The notes beneath the pieces are model-generated. The model saw nothing but the letters and a program-made list of their open reading frames with translations, had not been told where the DNA came from and ran no database searches. From Pseudomonadota bacterium (GTDB lineage Bacteria > Pseudomonadota > Alphaproteobacteria > Rhizobiales > Methylopilaceae), in the NCBI GenBank assembly GCA_023430145.1, contig JAEZCD010000155.1:1-36383 (forward strand): 36,383 nt of DNA, given 5' to 3'. The position numbers and the translations under genes are program-made. Position 1 is the stretch's first letter, and every line of letters starts with the position of its first letter. Positions 30,734 through 36,383 of the stretch are shown here, piece after piece.

Positions 30734-30984
30734 GGGAGTCTCGACCTCGCTGCCAGCGCACATCAGCGGCTGGTTATAGGGGAACCGCCGGGGACGTGCC
30801 AGAAAGGCGCGCCGATTCTCCCGTTGCCTCGCTGTCGGCGCAGGCTGCGGCCGATTGCAAAGCCCGGGCTGTTCATGAAAATATACCCTCGATCGGTATT
30901 GAATCCGCTACAGCACAGAATAAGTTGCTGCCGTCATGGTCGGATATGGATTCTCGTCCTATTGCCCGATCCGGGGGAGCGACA

Positions 30985-31341
30985 ATGCAACAGCTGGTTG
31001 ATCGACTGGTAGCGGTGGCGGGGCTCGATCGCGACCGCGCCGAGCGGGCGGCGCGCATCGTGCTCGGGATGCTCGAGCGGGAAGCGCCGCCGGAGGCGGT
31101 CGAGCGGCTGTTCGGCGCCATGGAGGGCGCCCGCGAATCCGCCCGGCTCGACGGCGAGGCCGCACACTCGGGCGGCTACGGCGCCATGTCGGCGCTGAAT
31201 GCCCTCACCGCCGCCGGTCTCTCGGTGCGCCAGGCGCAGGCGGTGACGCGCGAGATCGTCCTTTACGCGCGGGAGAAGGCTGGCACCGAGCTCGTCGATC
31301 CGATCGTCCGGGCGGTGCCCGGCCTGCCATCGCTCAGCTGA
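30985..31341 (+). CDS. Small helical protein of unknown function (118 aa)
   Basis: I do not recognise the family with confidence; the layout recalls DUF2267-like helical proteins. It begins 'MQQLVDRLVAVAGLDRDRAERAARIVLGMLEREAPPEAVERLFGAM', suggesting two short helical repeats. A Gly-rich linker ('AHSGGYGAMSALNALTAAGLS') and a last helix ('VRQAQAVTREIVLYAREKAG') follow. The ATG has a very strong GGGGGAG site 5 bases upstream. It has its own AT-richer upstream region (30870-30935) with a possible TTGCAA at 30855. It is divergent from the DUF853 gene and ends 4 bases from the convergent gene. Confidence 0.8.
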   Translation: MQQLVDRLVAVAGLDRDRAERAARIVLGMLEREAPPEAVERLFGAMEGARESARLDGEAAHSGGYGAMSALNALTAAGLSVRQAQAVTREIVLYAREKAGTELVDPIVRAVPGLPSLS

Positions 31342-31345
31342 CCGC

Positions 31346-31543
31346 TCAGGCGCGCTTGGCGAGCCCGCGCATGGCGTGCGACCACTGCCGCGTGGCCTTG
31401 CCGCAGGTGACTTCGACCGTGCCGCCGACGACGAGAGCGGCACCACGGCCGATCAGCAGCGGATCGCCGACGAGGCGTCCAAAGGACTGGATCAGCCGGC
31501 CGCGAACCTGCTTGGCGTAGCCCGCTACGAGCGAACGGTTCAT
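31346..31543 (-). CDS. CsbD-like small protein (65 aa)
   Basis: This is a 65-residue basic protein. 'AKQVRGRLIQSFGRLVGDPLLIGRGAALVVGGTVEVTCGKATRQ' follows the rhythm of CsbD-family stress proteins (I.Gk.k...Gkl.gd..l...G......G..q...Gka), but with the usual acidic residues replaced, so the match is weak. The ATG at 31541-31543 has GGAGAG upstream. It is convergent with the previous gene, 4 bases apart, and there is no room for a terminator between them. The role is unknown; CsbD proteins are often induced by stress or light. Confidence 0.6.
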   Translation of the reverse strand: MNRSLVAGYAKQVRGRLIQSFGRLVGDPLLIGRGAALVVGGTVEVTCGKATRQWSHAMRGLAKRA

Positions 31544-31645
31544 CCCGACTCTCCCTGCCTTCGCCGATACCCGCCTCGCTGCAACGTGCGACCCGGCGCC
31601 TCGTTCCTGCGTCCCAGCGCGATCACGCGAACTTGCCCGAGCGTC

Positions 31646-31789
31646 CCTCTTCTCTCCCCTCTCCCAAGGGGAGAGGGTGCCCGCGAAGCGGGCGGGTGAG
31701 GGGTTACGGAGCATCAGGACGAGCGCCGTACCCCCTCATCCGGCCGCTTCGCGGCCACCTTCTCCCCATGGGAGAAGGGAGAGAAAGAG
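31646..31789. repeat. Large inverted repeat, family 4
   Basis: Arms of about 60 bases face each other: CTCTTCTCTCCCCTCTCCC on the left and GGGAGAAGGGAGAGAAAGAG on the right. Each contains its own hairpin (GCCCGCGAAGCGGGC; GGCCGCTTCGCGGCC). The centre carries 'TTACGGAGCATCAGGACGAGCGCCGTA'. It fills much of the 349-base gap between the CsbD-like gene and the Tat-exported repeat protein. A short remnant of the same element follows the GLUG gene (about 35225-35273). Confidence 0.8.
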
Positions 31790-31892
31790 TGACGCGGATT
31801 CACCTTCCGGTCATCGGTCCATCATGATGCGCCCGCTTCGTGATAGGCGTGCGACACGGGATCTCGACATCCCGAGAGCCGGAGCCGCCGTC

Positions 31893-33227
31893 ATGCCCCC
31901 GAGCCGCCGACATGTCATCGCCGCCGGCGCCATATCCTCGGCGGCGCTGCTCGGCAGCGGCGCCTTCGGCGAGGCGGTGGCGCAGGCGAGCGGGCTGAAG
32001 CCGGGCAGCCCGGACGATCAGTCGGCCGCCCTCTCGCGCGCGCTCGCCGCCGCCGCCCGGCAGAGCCGGCCGCTGGTGCTGGCGCCGGGCGTCTACAGGG
32101 TCTCGCAGGTCGCCCTCCCGGACGGCACCCATCTCGCCGGCGTCCCGGGGCTGACGCGGCTGGTGCCGGCCGGCGACGGTCCGCTGCTGCGCGCCGAGAA
32201 GGCGGCGCGCATCGGGGTGACCGGCCTCGTGCTCGACGGCATGCTGGCCCCCATCCCCGAGCGCGCCGGCATGCTGCATCTCGAGGACGTCGACGCGGTC
32301 GACCTGTCGCAGCTGAACCTCCTGCGCGCCGGCCGCAACGCCGTCACCCTGATCCGCTGCGGCGGCCGCATCGACCGCTGCCGCATCGCGCGCGCCCTGA
32401 AGGCCGCCATCTGGTCGCTCGATGGAAAGGGCCTCGCCATCACCGGCAACCATGTCGAGGGCTGCGCCAACAACGGCATTCTGGTGCACCGCCTCGTGCG
32501 CGGCCTCGACCGGGCGATCATCGCCGGCAACCGCGTCGACGACACCGCCGCCCTCGACGGCGGCACCGGGCCGAACGGCAACGGCATCAACGTCTTCCGC
32601 GCCGACGGGGTGATCATCGAGGGCAACTCGGTCAGAAACTCCGCCTTCACGGCGATCCGCGCCGCCGATTCCGGCGACGTCGCCATCTCCGGCAACAGCT
32701 GCCTCGTCTCGGGCGAGACCGGCATGTATGTCGAGTTCGCCTACGAGGGGGCGGCCGTCTCCGGCAACCTCGTCGACGGGGCGGCGACCGGCATCTCGAT
32801 CACCAATTTCGACCATGGTGGCCGGCTCGCCGCGGTCACCGGCAATGTCGTCCGCAACCTCTTCCGCCGCGAGGTGCCGGAGGGGGGTGCGACCGGCTAC
32901 GGCGTCGGCATCGCGGTCGAGGCCGATGTCGCCGTCACCGGCAATGTCGTCGAGGAGGCGCCGACCGCCGGCGTGCTCGTCGGCTGGGGAAAATTCGGCC
33001 GCAACGTCGCCGCCACCGGCAACATGATCCGCAGAGCCGAGGTCGGCATCGCCGTCTCGATCGTCGAGGGAACCGGCCGCGTGGCGATCGCCGGCAATGT
33101 CATCGCCGAGGCGCGGCGCGGCGCCATCGTCGGCTTCCGCTGGCACGAGGCCGTGACGGGGGACCTTTCCCGCGCCGGCGCGGAGGTTTTTCCGCAGCTC
33201 GCCATCGGGGTGAACGCGGTGGGGTGA
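31893..33227 (+). CDS. Tat-exported parallel beta-helix repeat protein (TIGR03808-like)
   Basis: This is a 444-aa protein. It opens with a twin-arginine signal, 'PSRRHVIAAGAISSAALLGSG', cleaved near 'AVAQA'. The rest is a right-handed beta-helix built of about 20-residue turns, recognisable by the repeated 'I.GN.V..' unit ('ITGNHVEG', 'IAGNRVDD', 'IEGNSVRN', 'ISGNSCLV', 'VSGNLVDG', 'VTGNVVRN', 'VTGNVVEE', 'ATGNMIRR', 'IAGNVIAE'). It matches the alphaproteobacterial family of twin-arginine-translocated repeat proteins, whose role is unknown; pectate-lyase-like folds of this kind bind or cut polysaccharides. The ATG at 31893 has GGAG 8 bases upstream and puts the RR pair at residues 5-6. Confidence 0.9.
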   Translation: MPPSRRHVIAAGAISSAALLGSGAFGEAVAQASGLKPGSPDDQSAALSRALAAAARQSRPLVLAPGVYRVSQVALPDGTHLAGVPGLTRLVPAGDGPLLRAEKAARIGVTGLVLDGMLAPIPERAGMLHLEDVDAVDLSQLNLLRAGRNAVTLIRCGGRIDRCRIARALKAAIWSLDGKGLAITGNHVEGCANNGILVHRLVRGLDRAIIAGNRVDDTAALDGGTGPNGNGINVFRADGVIIEGNSVRNSAFTAIRAADSGDVAISGNSCLVSGETGMYVEFAYEGAAVSGNLVDGAATGISITNFDHGGRLAAVTGNVVRNLFRREVPEGGATGYGVGIAVEADVAVTGNVVEEAPTAGVLVGWGKFGRNVAATGNMIRRAEVGIAVSIVEGTGRVAIAGNVIAEARRGAIVGFRWHEAVTGDLSRAGAEVFPQLAIGVNAVG

Positions 33228-33245
33228 GGGCCGGGCCGTTGCGTT

Positions 33246-33334
33246 CGTCACTGCGAGCGAAGCGAAGCAATCCAGCCTTCCTCCCGGCGCCGAAAGGCTG
33301 GATTGCCCCGTCGCTGACGCTCCTCGCAATGACG
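33246..33334. repeat. Dispersed inverted repeat, family 2 copy C
   Basis: CGTCACTGCGAGCGAAGCGAAGCAATCCAGCC on the left is matched by GGCTGGATTGC and TCGCAATGACG on the right. The centre is 'CTCCCGGCGCCGAAAG'. It lies in the 299-base gap between the two exported repeat proteins; the remainder of that gap (33335-33526) shows no gene or clear promoter to me. Confidence 0.8.
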
Positions 33335-33526
33335 GCGAGGCCCCGGATCCCGCTTCCCTTGCGGCGGCGCGTACCGGCGGGGACCCACGCGGGTGGCCGT
33401 GTCATCCGAAACCATTATCCCTCGCCAGAAATTTGCCCGACGGCGGCCATGATCGTACACTCTTCGGCGTGGGGGCTCCGCATCGCGTCGCAAGACGCGC
33501 GTGCACAGCGAACGTGGCTGGTTGAC

Positions 33527-35224
33527 ATGCGAACCCAGGCCCTCGTCCTCGCGGCGTCCCTCCTTGGTGCCTCGACCTTCGCCGCATCGCCGGCCTTGGC
33601 CGCCTGCACCCAGATCAACAACTACGCGCAGCTGCAGGCCATGCAGGCCGATCTCGCCGGCTCGTACTGTCTCGCCAGGGATATCGACGCCGCCGGCAAG
33701 CCGAGCTTCGTGCCGGTCGGCTCGGGCGCCGGCCTGTTCACCGGCCGCTTCGACGGCAAGGGCCACGCGATCAGCAACCTGTCGATCGACAGCGCAACGA
33801 ACTACGTCGGCCTGTTCGGCCTCACCGACGGCGCGACCATCGAGAATCTCCGCCTCGTCAACGCGCGGGTGAAGGCGACCGGCGACAATGCGTCGGCCGG
33901 GGCCGTCATCGGCCTGATGGACGGCAATGGCGGCACCGGCGTCGTCCGCCGCGTCGAGGTGAGCGGCCGCGTCGAATGCACGGCGTCGAACTGCTTTCCG
34001 GGCGGCATCGTCGGCTCGGCCAGCGGCCTCGGAAAAATACTGCTCTCGTCGAGCTCGGCGCGGGTGATCGGCACGACCTATGCCGGCGGGGCGGCCGCGT
34101 TCGCCCACAAGGCCACCATCAGCCGGACGCACGCGACCGGCGCGGTCACCTGCTCGGCGAACAACTGCATGGCCGGCGGGCTCGTCGCCCGGGCCGCCCT
34201 CGACGCGGTGTTCGACCAGTGCTTCGCCACCGGCGCTGTCGCCGCCTTTGGCGGCACCGACAGCCGCGCCGGCGGCCTCATCGCCTATACCGAGTCCGGC
34301 ACCAAGATCTCGCGCTGCTATGCCGAGGGATCGGTGCGCATCGGCGCCACCGGCTTCGCCGCAGGGCTGATCGGCCAGCACAACAGCGGGGGGCCGATCG
34401 ACCAGGTCTATTCGGTCGGGCCGGTGAGCAGCACCGGCGGCCAGACCGGCGGCCTCATCTACAATTCGGGCGGCAACCCGACCATCACGGCCGCCTATTG
34501 GGACACGGAGACGAGCGGCCAGGCGACCAGCAATGGCGGCGGCGCCGGCATGACCACCGCGCAGCTGCAGACGGAGCTGCCGCCCGGCTTCGGCGGTGCC
34601 TGGTCGATCACGCCCGGCCTGTCCTATCCGTTCCTCGTCAAGACGACCTTCCTCGCGCCCCTGGCGACGCTGGTCGACGCGAGCAAGGTGCTGGTGTTCG
34701 CCCCGCTCGGCCAGTTCGACGACGGCAATTACGGCAAGCCGCCGGAGCACCCGGACGGTGCAGCGCTCGCCGCCGTCTACACCATCATCGCTCGCGGCGT
34801 CGGCTCCGGCCTGAAGGTGCCGAAGCTCAGCGGCGTCGCCATCGACAAGCATTTTTGGGACGACGCGGCCGAGAAGACGAAGTTCAAGGGTCCGCTGACG
34901 GATTACGCCACGCTCGGCAAGCTGACCAAGATCCCGGCCGGGGATCGCCTTTCGGACGGCAACGTCATCGGTGCCTTCGCGCTCGGCAAGCTCGTCATCC
35001 TGCGCGGAAAATTCAAGCGCGAGGGCGGCGGCACCGGCACGCACTGGATGCTCGGCACGCTGCACACCGAGAAGAGCATCGGCAAGGTGACGGCGGTGCT
35101 GGCCGACGATCCCTGGACCGGCCGCCAGGTGTCGATCGACCCGAAGACCAAGCGCGTCACGACGCCCGGCTTCCCGCTCGAGGATTTCGAGGTCGACGCC
35201 TTCCAGGAGGTGACGCTGAACTGA
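33527..35224 (+). CDS. Exported GLUG-repeat protein with a C39-like C-terminal domain
   Basis: This is a 565-aa protein. The signal peptide 'QALVLAASLLGASTFAASPALAAC' could be cut by signal peptidase I, or, since 'LAAC' fits a lipobox, give a lipoprotein at Cys27. Residues 90-345 hold about eight GLUG-type repeats ('YVGLFGLTDGATIENLRLVNARV', 'AGGLIAYTESGTKISRCYAEGSV' and so on), two of which share a Cys pair ('CTASNC', 'CSANNC'). Residues 380-565 end in 'GTHWMLGTLH' (His506) and 'AVLADDPWTGRQVSID', like the His/Asp half of C39-type cysteine peptidases, but I see no catalytic Cys before it. The ATG at 33527 precedes the signal peptide; the frame upstream runs through repeat DNA. Function is unknown; adhesion or polysaccharide binding is plausible. 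Confidence 0.85.
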   Translation: MRTQALVLAASLLGASTFAASPALAACTQINNYAQLQAMQADLAGSYCLARDIDAAGKPSFVPVGSGAGLFTGRFDGKGHAISNLSIDSATNYVGLFGLTDGATIENLRLVNARVKATGDNASAGAVIGLMDGNGGTGVVRRVEVSGRVECTASNCFPGGIVGSASGLGKILLSSSSARVIGTTYAGGAAAFAHKATISRTHATGAVTCSANNCMAGGLVARAALDAVFDQCFATGAVAAFGGTDSRAGGLIAYTESGTKISRCYAEGSVRIGATGFAAGLIGQHNSGGPIDQVYSVGPVSSTGGQTGGLIYNSGGNPTITAAYWDTETSGQATSNGGGAGMTTAQLQTELPPGFGGAWSITPGLSYPFLVKTTFLAPLATLVDASKVLVFAPLGQFDDGNYGKPPEHPDGAALAAVYTIIARGVGSGLKVPKLSGVAIDKHFWDDAAEKTKFKGPLTDYATLGKLTKIPAGDRLSDGNVIGAFALGKLVILRGKFKREGGGTGTHWMLGTLHTEKSIGKVTAVLADDPWTGRQVSIDPKTKRVTTPGFPLEDFEVDAFQEVTLN

Positions 35225-35267
35225 GTCTCTCCCTCTCCCTAGGCCCCCTGGGAGAAGGAAGAGGCGC

Positions 35268-36278
35268 TCACCCCCTCCGTTCGAGCCAGCCCTCGGCCGG
35301 CCGCATCCCGCCGACGGCCATCCCGTTCCAGTTGCGGATCTCGGGCGCGAGATGAGGTTTCAGCGCGGCGCGCTGCTCGTCCGACATCGGCAGCAGGGCA
35401 TCGATCAGCGCCGCGGTGATCACTTCGGCGGCGCGGCTGCCGCCGTCGTCGGCCTTCACCGCGAAGCCGAGGCCGTAGCGGGGTAGGGCGCCGCAGAAGA
35501 CGCCCTCGGCGCCCGTCTTCACGAAAACGTCCTCACCGAACAGCCGCATGACGGAGGTGCAGAAGCGGCCGCTGCCGGCGACGTAGTCCGGATGCGCCGT
35601 GCAGGCGCTTCGCAGCCGCGCCGCCGCCTTCCTGCGCTCGGGGCCGCAGCCCTCGCCCGTGCCGAACTGGGCGAACGCGAAGGCGAGACTGTGCAGCGGG
35701 ATGGCATAGGTCGGGATGGCGCAGCCGTCGGTCGCCCGGGTCTCCGGAGCGAGCCGCTCCGTGGTGAGATCGGCCAGTGCGCCGCGCACCGCGTCCTGCA
35801 CCGGGTGGTCCGCGCCGACATAACCCTCGAGCGGCCAGCCCTCGGCGCAGGCGAGGCACAGGAAGCCGGCATGCTTGCCGGAGCAGTTGTTGTGCAGCTG
35901 GGTCGGCTTCCTGCCGCTCGCAGCCAGCGCCAACGTCGCCGGCTGGTGGAGCGGCCAGTGCGCGCCGCAACCGAGCGCCGACTCGTCGAGGCCGACCGAG
36001 GCGAGCATCCTTGCCGCCATCTCGACATGCATCCGCTCGCCGCCATGGCTCGCACAGGCGAGCGCCAGCGCCTCGTCGGGCAGGCCGTCGGCGGCACCGG
36101 ATTCGACGAACGGCAGCGCCTGGATCGCCTTGACGGCTGAGCGCGGGAAGACCGGCCGGGCGGTATCGCCGACCGCGAGGCGCCGATGCCCATAGGCGTC
36201 GATCACCGAGGCGGCACCTCGGTGGCGGCTCTCGAGGATGCCGCCGCGAAGAACTTCGACGAGGACGGGATTGGACAA
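35268..36278 (-). CDS. Zinc-dependent L-asparaginase of the Rhizobium etli (class 3) type
   Basis: This is a 336-aa cytoplasmic enzyme that hydrolyses asparagine to aspartate and ammonia. It is unrelated in fold to E. coli asparaginases. Expected residues are present: Ser47 and Lys50 ('PRSAVK'), Ser77 ('CASHGG'), Cys132 and Lys135 ('NNCSGKH'), Cys186 ('TDGCAIP') and Lys254 ('VFVKTGAEG'). These correspond to Ser48, Lys51, Ser80, Cys135, Lys138, Cys189 and Lys263 as I recall them for ReAV. The two cysteines and the lysine bind zinc in that enzyme. The start is TTG (36276-36278), with GAGG 8 bases upstream and no in-frame ATG before it. It is convergent with the GLUG gene. Confidence 0.92.
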   Translation of the reverse strand: MSNPVLVEVLRGGILESRHRGAASVIDAYGHRRLAVGDTARPVFPRSAVKAIQALPFVESGAADGLPDEALALACASHGGERMHVEMAARMLASVGLDESALGCGAHWPLHQPATLALAASGRKPTQLHNNCSGKHAGFLCLACAEGWPLEGYVGADHPVQDAVRGALADLTTERLAPETRATDGCAIPTYAIPLHSLAFAFAQFGTGEGCGPERRKAAARLRSACTAHPDYVAGSGRFCTSVMRLFGEDVFVKTGAEGVFCGALPRYGLGFAVKADDGGSRAAEVITAALIDALLPMSDEQRAALKPHLAPEIRNWNGMAVGGMRPAEGWLERRG

Positions 36279-36383
36279 GGGATGCGCCTCTGTTCCGGTA
36301 CAGCTAGCCCGGGACGGCGGCGAACGGAAGCGGTCGACGGAGCGTGAGCTGCCGCGCGTCCCCCCGCAAGCGGGGGCGGGGGG
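36279..36383. other. Upstream region of the asparaginase gene with a GC hairpin at the window edge
   Basis: No coding sequence is credible. A hairpin, CCCCCGC-AA-GCGGGGG (36361-36376), lies at the very end and is probably part of a dispersed repeat cut by the window border. I see no clear -35/-10 pair for the asparaginase gene. Confidence 0.4.

Noticed and set aside
27753..30761. A minus-strand frame of about 1000 codons that would fuse the M20 peptidase with sequence upstream
   Set aside because: The first half is the ATPase gene read in the wrong frame; only the part from 29156 down is real peptidase.
1..36383. tRNA genes
   Set aside because: No TTCGA/TTCAA T-loop with a matching acceptor stem was found by eye on either strand; a tRNA search program would settle this.

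Overview
This 36.4 kb window is very GC-rich, densely coding chromosomal DNA of an alphaproteobacterium, most likely of the Hyphomicrobiales (Rhizobiales). The pointers are a GapR/DUF2312 protein, DUF1244, a zinc importer of the AztABC type, a twin-arginine-translocated repeat protein (TIGR03808-like), a Rhizobium-type zinc-dependent asparaginase, and the intergenic inverted repeats common in that order. I see no prophage, transposase, integron, CRISPR array, rRNA or tRNA. The species cannot be named from sequence alone.

Layout. 1-1400: the 3' part of a LolA-like gene, a structured intergenic segment ending in a strong terminator, and a small exported protein of unknown function. 1587-4402 (minus): a zinc importer operon, (55-aa His-rich membrane microprotein)-aztA-aztB-aztC, behind a promoter that carries two copies of a Zur-like operator. 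4511-4718: two dispersed inverted repeats. 5038-11188 (plus): an importer of the NMT1/THI5-SsuBC type, tightly coupled to a cytosine-deaminase-like amidohydrolase, then an FAD-linked oxidase and a flavodoxin-fold quinone/NAD(P)H reductase. This looks like uptake and breakdown of one small nitrogen compound, which I cannot identify. 11254-12450: an intracellular PHB-depolymerase-type esterase preceded by two PhaR-like motifs. 12633-13321: a RelE-type toxin and XRE antitoxin with a palindromic operator. 13404-15095: an SDR dehydrogenase and an EamA exporter. 15102-18825: an FCD/GntR regulator divergent from matA-matB (malonyl-CoA decarboxylase and malonyl-CoA synthetase), with two FadR-like boxes between them.

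18834-25220: mostly minus-strand genes. They are an alpha/beta hydrolase with Cys in the nucleophile position, an exported metallo-beta-lactamase-fold protein (plus strand), a DUF1508 protein, GapR, DUF1244, a NicO-type metal exporter with its DUF1007 partner, and phnM with its DUF1045 partner but without the C-P lyase core. 25329-30733 (minus): a large MscS-type channel, an M20 peptidase and a HerA-like DUF853 ATPase. 30985-31543: two small proteins of little-known function. 31893-35224 (plus): two exported repeat proteins side by side, a Tat-dependent beta-helix protein and a GLUG-repeat protein with an odd C-terminal domain. 35268-36278 (minus): an asparaginase.

Themes. Metal homeostasis appears twice (AztABC; NicO/DUF1007). 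Carbon, nitrogen and phosphorus scavenging appears in the deaminase operon, matAB, the PHB esterase, phnM and the asparaginase. Several regulatory sites can be read directly: the Zur-like tandem, the FCD tandem, the PhaR-like tandem and the toxin-antitoxin palindrome. No single locus is clearly a new system. The best candidates are the transporter-deaminase-oxidase operon, the coupled His-rich microprotein, and the pair of exported repeat proteins.
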